From Cloeon dipterum (taxonomy: Eukaryota > Arthropoda > Insecta > Ephemeroptera > Baetidae): a stretch of 64,000 nucleotides of DNA. This document shows positions 12,031 through 24,056 of the stretch, piece by piece. Position numbers and translations under genes: made by a program. Location of the stretch: NCBI RefSeq assembly GCF_949628265.1, contig NC_088786.1:5642001-5706000 (forward strand). Direction: 5' to 3'. Below the pieces are notes generated by a model that had not been told where the DNA came from, did not search any database, and was given only the letters and a program-made list of their open reading frames with translations. Every line of letters begins with the position of its first letter. The stretch's first letter is position 1.

Positions 12031-14338
12031 TCAAACCTCGATGCCCAGATTGGAAGGCTGGCGTCCCTGATCCTTCCACTGCAGCTCCTCGCGCATTTTC
12101 GGCTTGTCCGTCCGCGTGTGCCACACGTAAACCTAAGACAAAATCAAATTGAATTAAATAAATCTGCGTGAGATAAATTGAAATATTTCTTTACCTTTGT
12201 ACAGTTTTGTGCAAGCACCTCAAGTTTTTCTCGTGTAGTTAGCTGCTTCAGAAGTTGGCTTTCTTGGTAACCAGGCTCCACTTCGTAAAGAAATCTGAAA
12301 AATTGTTTCATTTTTTAAGTAAAAAAGCTGGCCAATATACCAATTAGTTGCATATGCCCTTAGTGTTCAAAGCTGCCAACAGATTGCGCCACCATATACT
12401 TTCATAACAAATTCAATTTCAAGGCACTTCCACTGCGATTTCAGACTCAATCCTGCTACCGTGCGTTCTTCACTTAATATTATGTTTTATTTTGACGTGC
12501 TGGAAACAAAAATCAGTCCAGCCATTCACCGTAGAACGTTGGTAAAGATTTCATATTTCAAAAAAAAAGTTTTATACGATTCTACAGTGATTGGCTTAAC
12601 TGATTTTGTTTTCCAGGACGTCAAAAGAAAGCTTATTAAGCAAAGAATGTACAGTAGAAGTATTGAGTCTGAAATTGTGCCTTTAAATTAAATTTACTGA
12701 TGAAAGTATATGGTGGCGCCATCTGTTGGCAGCTTCAAATGTATATTTTTTCACTCCGGAGGGCTCTCTATTGTAAAATTTAGTTTGTAATTAAGATTAA
12801 TAATTTTATCCACTACTCTCCCTGATTTATTTATTTATTTTTTTGCCCTATAATCGCATTCAGAGTCAAATCATGGCTTACTTAGCATGTGGGTGGTCAC
12901 GGAGGAGTCCAAGGTTGATGCCAAAGCCGGCCATGTCGATGGGGAAGGGCCGTTCTGGCTTGTATCCCGCGTTGAAGGAGGCGACGCCGTGGCCGTCGGC
13001 CGCCGCAATCGGCCGCTCAACCATGAGGCCGCCAACCAGGCCGACAGGCCATACACCTACGCCGCGCACGTTGCGCATTTCCTCAAAGAGTCGCACGCTG
13101 TATGAGTTGTCGTCGTCAGCAAAGTACACGACGCCCTTCGGAATGCCTTCGGGGTCTAGAGGGGCCACCTGAAATCAGGAAATTTTTTATTTTTATTGTT
13201 CAATTTTAAGGATTCATTTGAGCGGATAACAGAACAGTTTTGGCAAGGAAATAACAAGATGATATAATATTGCTGACCTGGAGGGGTCCATCGCTGCGTA
13301 GCCACTCGAGGGCGGTGTTTCTTTGGAGGACGCCACGCGGTTTGGTCCAGTGCGGATCCTTGGCTTTTAATTTCTGCGCCGGAGGCGTGTGCGCGTGCAG
13401 GTGCGTGTATGAGAGGCCACTCGACTCGAGCAGGTTGGTCACCAGCTTCGTGGGCTTGTCCGCGTCCTCCACCACTACCCAGTGCAGACTCGGCACCAAC
13501 AGCAACGTCTGCGACAACCTGAATTTTTTGTTTAATTAAATTTGTTTCTTAAATATTTAATCTATATTTTTTAAATTTTTAAATAAATTATGAAGCGAAT
13601 TCCGTCAGAATTAACTGCTAAAATATATGTTCTCTTTAATGGTCAACGACGCAGATAGTGAGAATTGACATGCAGAGCAACTTAAACAAAAGATAACCAT
13701 CCTTTTAGTTAAGCTAATATTGCTCCAAGATTGCACGAAAAAATTAACATGCTGCGTGATTTCCTTGTACTTTTATCTATCACCTTGAAATGTTTCGTTC
13801 ATTTTTAAATTAATATTTTGTCGGGTTCAAATTGAGGAAAATGACTGTAAAATGTTAAAAAGAGTTGAAATTATTTAATTTTTCCAGCAATTAATTTAAT
13901 CAACCAAAATCATGATGAATATTTCTATATAATTAAAACGACTCCAACCTTGTCAGCTCTGCCTTCTGCTCAGGTCGTGCATACGTTGGTGTGATGGCAA
14001 ATATGACAGGAAGGTCGTCGTCTTCCTCCACGCACCCTTTTGCTTTCATCAGGACCAACTGGAGCAAAAGACAAATTTAAATCAAGACACTTCACGTTTT
14101 TAATCGTCTCACGTGTCTCTTCAATCTGGCGATTTCAGCAAAAGGGTCATCTTGCCTGCTCAGGGCCTCTGTAGCAGCCGCACCTGAGATGAAAATTGCA
14201 AAATCAAGAGGATTTTAGCGTCGTATTAAACGCACGGTTCGAGTGGCTTGCGATGAGCAGGAGGGCGCACAGGCCCACGAGGCCCACCAACAGCACGACG
14301 GCCCTCTTCTTCATTTGTCGGCCGCGCAGAAAGGGCAT
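12031..14338 (-). CDS. GlcAT-I: Galactosylgalactosylxylosylprotein 3-beta-glucuronosyltransferase I (GlcAT-I / B3GAT3)
   Basis: A Golgi type II membrane enzyme that adds glucuronic acid from UDP-GlcUA to finish the Gal-Gal-Xyl linker of heparan and chondroitin sulfate proteoglycans. Seven exons: 14,338-14,236; 14,183-14,113; 14,058-13,949; 13,518-13,278; 13,168-12,882; 12,294-12,195; 12,132-12,031. All have GT/AG borders and consistent phases, giving 337 residues (human B3GAT3 has 335). Seen: Lys-Lys-Arg before one hydrophobic anchor (about 10-31), [12 protein letters not shown] (about 82-93), FADDDNSY with the metal/UDP-binding DDD at 193-195, GYQES with Glu282 where the family has its catalytic Glu, and [10 protein letters not shown] with His309 and Arg311 near the C-terminus. 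I chose the Met at 14,338 because it matches family length; an in-frame Met at 14,437 would add 33 residues. VGLVGG and [10 protein letters not shown] favour GlcAT-I over GlcAT-P or GlcAT-S. Intron 5 carries a foldback transposon. Confidence 0.95.
12358..12743. mobile_element. Foldback MITE, family A, copy 1 (in GlcAT-I intron 5)
   Basis: The ends are inverted copies of each other (AGTGTTCAAAGCTGCCAACA at the left, its near-complement at 12,700-12,742), followed by TGGCGCCACCATATAC-like sequence. The arms pair along almost the whole 385 bp: GACGTGCTGGAAAC near 12,496 faces TTTTCCAGGACGTC near 12,610. There is no transposase. Closely related to 60,639-61,039. Confidence 0.85.
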
Positions 14339-14797
14339 CCGAACCTGGTGTTCTGGTGTTCGATTCAGGGCATCCCGACCACAAGACGCATTACGCGACG
14401 GCCAGCCAGCAGACGAACCAACTCGACCGGCCGTCAACTCTCGCGTGACGTCACGCTACGGTCGCGCCCCTATCAGCGAGGGAACGCCCCCTTCTCAGTT
14501 CGCAGCCGGTGAAAATGTAAACAAGACTTGACTTCTCATTTCGCACTCACGCACTGTTTGTTTAATGGTGCTTGGGTTCTTTCAAACGTCAAATTAAACG
14601 GTAAATGTTTACTTTTTTATTTTAATATATATTTTGAAATCATTTCAAGAATTACAGATGTGTCCTTGCATAAAGACTTGTAATAAAGCCTTGAAAGAAT
14701 TTAAACAAGAATCATTTTATGACGATTTTGAAGCTGATTCTATTTTCTTTTATTGTTTTAGGCAATGTTTTCTAAAAGGAGCCCTTAAGATTCTGAA
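14339..14797. promoter_or_regulatory. Probable bidirectional promoter of GlcAT-I and PIGG
   Basis: Only about 460 bp separate the divergent start codons of GlcAT-I (minus) and PIGG (plus). The GlcAT-I side (about 14,340-14,500) is GC- and CpG-rich, with CGCGTGACGTCACG near 14,443, which contains a CRE/ATF-type palindrome TGACGTCA. No TATA box is obvious. Shared control is inferred from spacing. Confidence 0.6.
14443..14458. promoter_or_regulatory. CRE/ATF-like palindrome TGACGTCA between GlcAT-I and PIGG
   Basis: TGACGTCA is a perfect 8-bp palindrome matching the CREB/ATF consensus, inside the GC-rich part of the divergent promoter. It lies within the alternative upstream N-terminal reading of GlcAT-I, which supports treating that stretch as leader and not coding. 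Binding is inferred from the motif alone. Confidence 0.4.
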
Positions 14798-17700
14798 ATG
14801 GAATCTGTACCAAGCGCTATCGGGCACTTTCGAGCGCACCTTTTGGCCGTTTCCGGTATCCTTATATTCCTGGCAGGCTTCATCTGCGTCGAAAGAGGTC
14901 TTGAGGTTCCTCCTAGTCAACCAAATACACCAAAGTATATCTCTCTAGCTTATTAAAATGTTAAATCAAATATAAATATAATTAATTCCAGCATCCAAGT
15001 GTCCCTTCCGCCTCGTCGTCTCGTTTTAATGGTGGTTGACGCTCTCAGGGAGGACTTCCTGGACCGTCAGCAGGACTGGCCCTTCCTGAGCGGCGAATTG
15101 GCCTCAGACCGCGCCTGCCGGGTGCCGCTGGTGGCTGACTCGCCCACAGTGACCCTGCCGAGGCTCAAGGCCCTGATCACGGGCCGTGTTTCCAGCTTTG
15201 TGGACGTCATCCTCAACCTTGGCAGTCCGGAGCTTCGCGAGGAAAATCTTGTTTCTGTTTTGGCAGGAGAAGGACGGCATTCGGTCCTTTTGGGAGATGA
15301 CACCTGGCTGAAAATGCTGCCTAATCAATTTTTGAGGAGCAAAGGCACCCATTCCTTCTACGTCAATGACTTCACAGAGGTCAGTTTGTATCTTAATAAT
15401 ATCTGAGTATAGTTTTAAAAGCCGTCTAACTGTAAGCGCTTTGTAAAAAGCTCCAAATTTTTAATTTAAATTTATTCAAATTGAGTATTGATATAGTTTA
15501 TCAAAACATAATATCTAATTTAATTTTTAATACCTATGCAATATTTTTTATATTAATCCAATGTATTTTTGCAGACCTTTTTTAAATAAATTAAATCAAC
15601 TGATCTTGATGAATGCAGAGATAAACAGTCTATTTCTAATTTTACATTTTCAATGATTTCAGATCCGTGTGTTAAATTTTTAAGAAAATCGCAACTAAAC
15701 CAAAGTCACAAGTCCGATAATCAATTATTATTTCTTGAACCTGTAATATATTCTGCAGGTGGACACAAACGTGACGAGAGAGCTACCAGTTGAGCTTGCA
15801 GCCAATGACTGGTCCCTGCTCATCCTTCACTTCTTGGGTCTGGACCACATCGGTCACGTCGAAGGCCCAAGAAGTCGTCTTGTCGGCCCAAAACTGCTTG
15901 AAATGGATAATGTAATTCGCCAGATTAGAAAGTCCCTCCCTGACGCACTTTTGGTGGTCACTGGCGATCACGGAATGGCCGAGGCCGGCGGCCACGGTGG
16001 CTCCTCTGCCCAGGAACGAAGCGTGGCGCTCGTAGTGCTCGGAACGCCGTGCCTTCCTATATTCCCAGCTGACCGCTGGGCCCAAGTCGACCTGGCGCCT
16101 ACCCTGGCCACCCTCCTCGGGGTCCGCTGCCCTGCACAGGCCGCCGGGGCCCTGATTCCGGCCCTCCTGGCGCCTCTTTCCCCTGCTGACACACTGGAGG
16201 CGCTTAGAAACAACACCAGGCGCCTCATCCGAATCGCACCAGGACAAAATCAAGGTCAGTGAGCTGAGTAATATTTTTCAACACATTAAATCTACTACTT
16301 GAGGATTCTGCCCTGTGCGGGCTTTAAACAAGGAAATTGAAAAAACTTAAGGCCCAAACCAAATTTTATTAATACAAATTTAAGAGCAGGTTCCATGGAA
16401 AGCGAAAATTTTTACAATGTATTTTCAATTCATTATGTTGGATATAATACATCTGGGAAATAAATAAAACCCTTTTGTTCAAAGTTTCTTTTATATTTTA
16501 ATAAAGTAAATAGGTCTTGCAACATGGGTAATTTAAAATTTTAATGCATTGCTTTCTTTATTGCAGAAAACGAGCTGTTGGATGCTGAGGATCTGCGTCG
16601 ACAGTGGCTGAGGGGCCACGGCAGCTGGAAGGCGGCTGCTGAAATGTTCACCAAGTCGGCAGTCACGGCCAGGAATGTACTGGCCTCTCGCCACGCTCCT
16701 TTTGATCTCTACGCTATGGCCTTGGGGGTTATTGTTGCTTTCACGGTAATTTTATTTTCTTTTTTTCCCACCACAATTTATTTTTGTTAAAAATCTTTTT
16801 GTCAGGGCACGCTTTGGACCTTAGTTGCCGCCGTCACAAATAAAAGCTACAGCTGCAGCATCTGGTCTGCAATCGTGGCTGCTTCCAGCCTGCTTGGGAT
16901 CCACAGTGTCGGCTGTGGCCTCTGGTTCAGCCGCAGTCTTGCCTGTGGCTCCTCCACACCCGCTTTGGCTTTCCAAACCGCCGTGTCCCTTGGCGTGGCT
17001 GCACTTGCTGTCGAGACCGTTGTCGTTGTTAGAAAGCAGCAGGTTTGTTAAGCTTTTTAAGTCCGTGACGCGGAAATTTGTCCGATCGTTCGCCCCGCCC
17101 ACTTTTATATACGCGCATCGCGCGCACCAGTCAGCTTATCCGAGTGATGTTAGCTCTCGGGGAGTTCTATCAAATGGAGCTAATTACACTCCGTTCAGCT
17201 CACTCGTGTGGGTGATGCGGAAAGATAATTAAAGTGGGTGGGGCGAACCATCGGCCAAATTTCCGCGGCACGAAAAATTCCCCGTTTTAATTAACATGAA
17301 GACATTAAAAGCATTAAATTAAAAGACTCAGCACTTTTAATTTATTTAATTGCCGTTTGAAGCTTTAATTTTAATTTTTTACTGGTTCTAGGTGTGGCCA
17401 AAATTGTACCTATCCGACATTCCATTATTTTTAACTGCCATAATTCACACCTTGAGTTTGGGTTCGAGTTTTTGCGTTGAGGAAGAGCACCTGGTGTGGT
17501 TCACCCTGTTGCCGGTCGTGCTGGCCACGGCGGCCCTGCGAAAGCCGCACCGCTGGCCCGTGCTGTTGGTGCTCTTCCTGTGCCACCTGCCGCTGACCAG
17601 GTTCAACAGCACAGGCGACAAGTGGGCCTCCGCCTACGACTTCGAGGACTGGCTGGCAGGAAAGCCGGTCACCACCAGCCTTTTCCTTATATCGAGCCTG

Positions 17701-19062
17701 GCAACCCTGCCTTTTTTGGTTGGCGGGGAGAAATTGGTTGTTTCTGCGCTTGCTGTGATTATCTACCTGCAGAAGGCCGCCTCTGGATCTGTGCTGGCAC
17801 CTTTCATCAGCGGCATTTTGTCGGAATGGTTAGTATATTTTTTATTGAGATATTAAGCTATAAGTATTTTTTAACTTTAAAAATGTTAAACTTGACAAAG
17901 TTTTTTTCGGGTTTAATTTAAGATTTGAGATTGCAATATCTCACCTCTTTGTGGTTCAATTTATATGAAAAGGTGGTCAATGGATTCCTCTTGTCAATCC
18001 TGATTGAATGAACAATAAAGGCCATTTTGTTTAAAATTTTAGGTTTTTCGTAATTTTTTACCAGTATACATTTTTAAAATCTTAAAAGCAGCTCTAAACA
18101 AGTGTGACGTTTCGATTTCAAGAAAATTTTATATATTAAAATTAAAAATATGATTTTTTTTTAATTTTTACCTAATTCTGCACATTAATCTCCTCTAATA
18201 TGAACTAAATGATTTTCTTTGTCAGCTTTTGTGTTCTTTATTCTTATGAAAAATGTATTTTTTACGGTTAAAATGTTTTTTTTTTCAATTCTCAATGTCA
18301 AATAACCTGCAAATTTTATCTTTTTTTAACCACCTAATTAATTCAAACTGTATTTAAAATTTAATTATTTACCAATTATTTTATAAAACTAGTTATTTGA
18401 TGGCGAAAAATCCCGAAAAAATCTTATTAAAAAAATCAAATTTCTCTTACAGGGGCGTGGTGGAAGCCCGTTTATTCTACTTCATCTCCTTGGTTCGGCT
18501 TTTCCACCAACTAAACCAGCGCAGAACGAGCAGGGCGGCCGCCTTGAGGGACTGGTGGCTGTTGGCCGCCTGCCTGGTGCAGCGGCCGCACGACGTGGCC
18601 TCCCTTTCCTTCCTTTCGGCCGCCTGTCGCCTTGTACTGGCGTGCTTGGGCGGCAGCGGCGCTTTGGCTGGCGTGGCCGCCTCCTGCCTTGGCTGGGCCG
18701 CCTTTTTCCACCAAGGCAACTCAAACCAACTCACCACGGTGGCCGTGGCCGCTGGCTACACGGGCCTCACTGACTACTGGCCGCCGTTGGTGGCCCTACA
18801 GATAATTCTTCGCACCTACGCCGGCCCCGTATTGGCCGCCCTCGAACTGGCCGCCGGCCTAAACAGCCACAATCGCACCGCCGTGCTTGCGTGGAGCGGC
18901 CAACGCCTCGTGGCTGCCACTTTCTATCTGCTGGTGGCCGCCTGGCTGCGCGAACACCTGTTTGTTTGGTCCGTATTTGCGCCAAAACTGCTCTATGAGG
19001 CCTCGCACTCAGCGCTTTTCACCCTCCTGCTGCCCCTCATCACCGCCGTGACTGATAAATGA
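14798..19062 (+). CDS. PIGG: GPI ethanolamine phosphate transferase 2 (PIGG)
   Basis: An ER multi-pass enzyme that transfers ethanolamine phosphate from phosphatidylethanolamine to the second mannose of the GPI anchor. Seven exons: 14,798-14,934; 14,992-15,379; 15,759-16,254; 16,567-16,745; 16,806-17,042; 17,392-17,828; 18,453-19,062. Borders are GT/AG, all phases fit, and the product is 827 residues (human PIGG 983). Seen: an N-terminal signal anchor (about 15-33); an alkaline-phosphatase-superfamily domain with VVDALRED (Asp62), SPTVTLPRLKAL with the nucleophile-position Thr98, HFLGLDHIGH (199-208) and TGDHGM (Asp245-His246); then a long hydrophobic C-terminal half with many membrane segments. 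DSPTVTLPRLKALITG and LGLDHIGH distinguish PIGG from PIGO and PIGN. Exons are GC-rich, introns AT-rich. Intron 5 holds a foldback element. Confidence 0.94.
17065..17271. mobile_element. Foldback MITE, family B (in PIGG intron 5)
   Basis: The ends are imperfect inverted repeats of about 42 bp: GTGACGCGGAAATTTG at the left faces CAAATTTCCGCGGCAC at the right, and CGCCCCGCCCACTTT faces AAAGTGGGTGGGGCG. Pairing continues inward (GATGTTAGCTC against GAGCTAATTAC), so the whole 207 bp could form one hairpin. It is much more GC-rich than the intron around it. No coding capacity. Confidence 0.85.
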
Positions 19063-19147
19063 TCCAACTAGTCCTAATTTTATGTGAGTGTTAACAATAA
19101 TTGCCTTTTAATATTTTTATATTTTATATATAAAATAACTGTTTCTT

Positions 19148-19153
19148 AATAAA
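19148..19153 (+). terminator. Poly(A) signal AATAAA of PIGG
   Basis: A canonical AATAAA lies 86 bp after the PIGG stop codon, in AT-rich sequence. This is the first such hexamer after the stop and the likely cleavage signal. Confidence 0.6.
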
Positions 19154-20509
19154 GATTAAGGAACTAATGTGACAGATTTATTTATTCACTCTCTTCAAAT
19201 AATTTTCGATTGATCGCCTTCGACGAGGATTGCTCATTCATCATTAGATTGTTGAACTTTTTTCTAGATAGTGGAACTGAAAAGAAAGAGTCAAAAATAA
19301 GGAGAATAAGCTGTTGTACTTTATTTGATTGAAAAAATACTCCCTGAACATTCGGAAAGAGCGAAAATTCTCCCATTTTGCAGTTTAAATTGGCAAGAAA
19401 AACGGCTAATCAAGCTTTAATTACTGTCTACCTAATGAAAATAAGGATATATTTAATATTCGAACAAGGCAAATTCGGCTCCTAAATCGCTCACTGTTGG
19501 TTAGACTTAACGAGAGGGGTCGAAATTGGGGGAATTGTTGGATGGTCCTGACCTGATTTCATTACTGCGCGCTGTAGAGATGAATTGTTGCTAATTCCAC
19601 ATAATAAGTACATAGCCAACAATTTCTTTTTTTGCTAAATATTAGTATTACTTACGATGGAAAAATTAAATTTATAATTTGTTTAGTGGGATAAAAGATA
19701 AAACGGATATTTTAATCTGGCTCAAGTTTAATACAAAATCGTTTTAGAACTGGAGTGGGGTTTCCATAAATTCTTGATTGTGTCTTTAGAGTTTCGTGAT
19801 CATTTTCCGTAGCAATGAACCGTTAACTGGTCTTTCTTGATTAATAAAATATTAATAGAAAAATATTGAATGTGTCAACCGTTATAATTGGAACAAAACA
19901 TATTCTATACACGTATATTTGAATGACTTAATTTAGTGGATAATTTCAGCCAAAAATTTGAACTGAAGCGCGTATCAGTATTTTTCTGTCAGCTTGTCAT
20001 TTATGGAACAAAATGAAACCGAATGAAAATTAATATTTATCTGATATCTTATCCCCTATTAGTCTGCTTATAGTTAGAGAGGGAAAAGTTGTGCGGAACA
20101 ATTCTCTGATAATGATTGATAAATGATAACTGTTTGATACTTGATTATTCAAATCACTTTCCTACAGTGATTTGGCGTTATTAAAATGCAATAAATTATG
20201 TCATTTATTTAATCGCAAAGGAAAAAGTAAAATTATAAATTACACTGCTTGGAATTCATTTAGGCTTAAAAGAACACGTCAAATTTTTATGCACTATCAT
20301 TTTTGTATATTTGTTTAAGTAGAAACTTATACATTCATCACTTCGAGTGCACAAATTGAAAATCGAAGTCAAATGCGGGATGAAATACAGACTATTTATT
20401 TATGAAATGGTTTCAAATGGGAACAATTTAGGATTGCATTCCGTAAAAAAGGCAATATAAACTGAAACCTAAACAAGCCACTCGTTTTTTCATCCTCCCA
20501 AGGATTGAA
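19154..20509. other. Spacer between the convergent PIGG and LRR-family genes
   Basis: AT-rich DNA where two genes converge. It should hold the 3' UTR of the minus-strand LRR-family gene. I saw no supported coding frame, RNA gene or repeat. Confidence 0.5.
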
Positions 20510-22901
20510 TTAAATTCTCTTCCTGGGATTTAAGGAAGACTTGTAAACTAACTCTAATATGTTTAAATTTCCATTCTCATCCAAATACGAAGCTGATTCG
20601 CTCGTAGAGCAGTTCAAAGACGTTGACTCGACTGCTCGGAGCAACTGCCGCAGGTTGGAATTGACCAATTCGTCTCTGCTCATGCTCTTGATGCTAAACA
20701 TTTCCAGACTTGTCAGAATTTCGCGCCGCTTGATCCGAGGGACTAGCGCTTTCAGGTCGCTGTGGTCGAATTTGTGGGCGCTTACCGAGAATTCTCGCAG
20801 GTGCGGTGCCGTCAAAATCCGGGAAAATGCGGCCGTGGCATTGCTGAATTATTTTAAAAATTCATTTTTGATTGAAAAATCCGAAAAATCAGCTCGTATA
20901 GTTTCAAAGCCCCAAACAGGTGGCGTCACCGTATTCTTAATATTTTAGGACAATCCTGCTGTTTGTGCATTAGTTCAACTATTATTAATTATTTTGATAT
21001 ACTTAAATCAAAAGTTGATTCAGCCAATCGCAGCAGACACTTAGAAAAGAAAAATTAAAAAACATTAGCTGACGTTTAAACTGCGATTATGCATGGCTGG
21101 ACACTGTTTTGATTTAAGTACATCAAAGTGTGGATTGCGCACAGTGCAGGAATGATACTAATAAATCGCAGAGGATTTCTTAAAATCGTAAATATACTAT
21201 GGCGCCTTCTATCGGTGGCCTTGAACATTAAGAGCAATACAATTTTTGTTCGAGAATCTTTCCCTTTCCATTGTTCTTAAAACTCACTTTAAATCAGTCA
21301 ACTCCCAAACGAATCGTTGCAACGGTCCAAAAGAAGGGATCAATTCGTCATCTTCAGTTAAATCAGATCTCCTCAACTCGAGACTCTTCAAATTGCTACA
21401 CCTTTTGAAGATATACTTCAGGGTGACATTTGCTATTGGTTTCAAATCAACGAGGATCAAACTTTCCAAAAATTGTCCGTTTATGATTAAGAAATTGTGC
21501 AAAATTATAGCTGAAATCTCCGTCGAGCACATCAACTCAGCGTGTTCAATTCTGGGGAGGCGTGGAAAGCCGTCGAATGGCTCCAAAAATGGATCGGTGC
21601 AATATAACTAAAATAATATAAACATGGTTTAATATACAAATTAATTCAAAATAAAAAGAATAATAAAAAATCTCATACAGTGAGATGTGTAACGTCAGGG
21701 ATGATTTCGTAAAAATTTAGTTCGTAATCATTTCTGGGCGACACAATCAACCTCTGAAGAGGCGATAATAATCGACTAAACCAAAGGGTCAATTTGCTCC
21801 ATCGGATGTTCCTCGCGTCGCATTCCTGTAGGGGAAACTTCTTTTTCAGGGAGCCAAATCGTGTTCTCAGGATATCAAGGTCGACGTCGATCAGAATTTC
21901 CTTGCAGTTGATCGATAGCAAGTTTTCGCACTCGCTGCAGATTTCGAAAAATCCCGACAGCCTGATTAATACTCCTTTTTCAATGCCGAGATGCGTCAGG
22001 TTCCTCATTTGACAAATGGAATTCACGTCTTTTTTCTCCAAGTGATACTTTTCGTGGTGCAAATGCAAGTTCCAATAGTAAAAGTCATGTTGCGGTCGTG
22101 GATCTTGAATTATCAGCCGCTTCAGGTTGGTCGCGTGCTCCGCAAGAAATTCCAGAAGCTGAAATACAATTATTGTAGTCATTTATTTAATATAGAGTGA
22201 TTTTATTTTATACCTTTCCCTCGTCTGTCAAAAGCAAGAATGATGGCTAATAATAGGGTTTCCTTAAAGCGTTTTAATTTATTTTTTTATCAAATTATTG
22301 TTTGAATTCGAAGAAAAGGAAAAAAATTGTATTGGATCGCCATTTTTAACCTCAAAACTCTAGTAGCAGCCATGTGCTTATTGTTAGTGTTCAGAGTTTC
22401 CACCACTGTAAATTTATTTTTTCTTGGCTAGTAGTATTTTTAAAATAGTCGATGACGCCATCTGTTTCCGTCTCCCAACACCAAAGACTAATTTCCCAAA
22501 TTGCTAAACTAAAAAATATATTCCCTTATATTAAAAAAAACTCTAGCAGCAGCCATGTTTGCGCGAATGGTCTCATTTCTTACCTCATCCAATTTAAATC
22601 TGGAAAAGGAACAAGTTTCCTTAAAGAGTTTTGACAACACTCCAGTTTCGAAATTTTCGGTTTTCCAGCTGAGTAAGTGCGGCAAAGCCTGCCATTTCTG
22701 TTCGTAATCGGTATTCCCGTCCTTCAACACTTCCTCAAGCAGCTTTTGAAGCATCGGTGGTGCTGGAAACGCGCACTTTAGAATTTCGCCAAGAAAATTT
22801 CATGAGAACTGACCTACGAACTTCCTCAAATATTTCCTGCAGATGTCAATATTCTCCACAATTTTTGATATTGAAATTTCTTCCAAGCTCAGCAGAGGCA
22901 T
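20510..22901 (-). CDS. Leucine-rich-repeat family protein 1 (possible F-box/LRR type)
   Basis: Coding exons: 22,901-22,814; 22,762-22,584; 22,158-21,679; 21,607-21,288; 20,843-20,510 (466 residues). All have GT/AG borders and end in phases 1, 0, 0, 2. The start MPLLSLEEISISK follows a CAG acceptor, so a leader exon is likely (a donor GCAGGTAAGT lies near 23,105). The C-terminal two thirds show irregular leucine-rich repeats: NLKRLIIQD, NLTHLGIEKG, ENLLSINC, LESLILVDL, NLKSLELRRSDL. It is a clear paralog of 56,724-59,955: same intron phases and shared blocks such as ATNL, LELRR and ILTAP/ILAAP. An in-frame 33-nt cassette at 22,246-22,214 (PSFLLLTDEGK) has both splice signals and could be an optional exon. 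An N-terminal F-box is possible but degenerate. Partner and function are unknown; such proteins often act as ubiquitin-ligase adaptors. Confidence 0.8.
20897..21237. mobile_element. Foldback MITE, family A, copy 2 (degenerate, in LRR1 intron)
   Basis: The left end has CAAACAGGTGGCGTCACCGT and the right end ATGGCGCCTTCTATCGGTGG followed by CTTGAACATTAAG. These are diverged versions of the family A termini. Inner pairing is weaker than in the copies at 12.4 and 60.6 kb. It lies wholly inside the last intron of LRR1. Confidence 0.6.
22380..22500. repeat. Possible fragment of foldback family A in an LRR1 intron
   Basis: GTTAGTGTTCAGAGTTTCC at 22,384 and GATGACGCCATCTGTTTCC at 22,451 resemble the two ends of family A lying only about 70 bp apart, as in a copy with most of its centre deleted. 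The match is short and imperfect. Confidence 0.3.
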
Positions 22902-24056
22902 TTTCCCGGCTGCAGATTAATAAAGGTCCTTTTTAATAGATATTATTTTCTTTTTTTCCAATAAAAATCTCATCACAGAATTAGTGATCATTTCTTACGA
23001 ATAATATGCCTTCAAAATGTAGAGGATAATAACTAATTTTTGTATTAAACAAATGCAATAAAGAAGAAAAACTTCAGATTTTTCTGCGCTGTTCGTGAAA
23101 ACTTACCTGCTGTTTCAGACTTGAAATACCGTGCTGCTTGATCTGCTGCTGATGACTGGTCGAATGCACGAGTCAGTGCTGTAGCATTGTTTAAATGTAG
23201 ACAAATAAATTCAATTCCCTAAGTCCAAATTCCTGCGGAGGCAAAGGCAGTGTGTGTGTGTGCATCTTTCTCATAACCGGCATATTTTCCACGCACTCCA
23301 CGTTGCCAACAGGTTCATCTTCAACAAAAAATAAATTAAAGACCTATTTAACATCATAAAAGTCGTCGGAAAAAGGGGATATATATCAACGTGCGAAAAA
23401 ATCGTTTTTTTAACACACTGCAATAGCCCAGAACATTTATTTAATTTACACTCCAAAATATATTAAATAAGACTTACAATTTTAAGTGTTTTTAAAAATC
23501 GAAAAATTAAATGTGTCTTTTTAATTAAGTTAATCAGATCTGATGAAACGTGTTTCAGAGTCTTTTTCAAAGGTTATTTTATGCTTTTAAATGTACTTTA
23601 TCCGGAATAGCTGTCATTTTCGTCGTTTTTTTATTAGAAGATTATTTGTTATCAATAAAATTCTTGTCAGCTTTTATAGCATTAATTCCTTTGAAACATA
23701 TTTTACATACTTTTATCATCCCAATATGATTATTTCTGGACATGATTTTTTCTCACTTGAGCAAAAATAAAGGAACCTCTTGGTTTCACGAATTAACAGA
23801 TGCATACAAAAAAAAAATACAATTTTATCATTTTCATACTTAAGAAAAGCACGTACATGTATTTATTATTTTGTTATTGTGTCTCCTTATAATAACTGTG
23901 TCATCTGAAAAAGAAAGTCTCCAGCTGCAGGCAATGTCACTGCGGATCTTTATTTATTCCCTAATGAGCTCTGTACCAGCTGTGCGATCGTCACGATATA
24001 TTAATTGATGAATCACAGAGCGCAGGGTGGTGGATCATACTGGCACCGCCACACGT
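22902..24056. other. Spacer between the divergent LRR1 and enabled genes
   Basis: Holds the presumed LRR1 leader exon near 23,106-23,170 (minus-strand donor GTAAGT after GCAG) and otherwise AT-rich DNA with a short TG run near 23,253. No further coding frame is supported. The right part leads into the GC-rich enabled promoter/first exon. Confidence 0.4.

Noticed and set aside
13949-14058. Reading GlcAT-I as GlcAT-P or GlcAT-S
   Set aside because: [16 protein letters not shown], the PKM near the C-terminus and total length all favour GlcAT-I.
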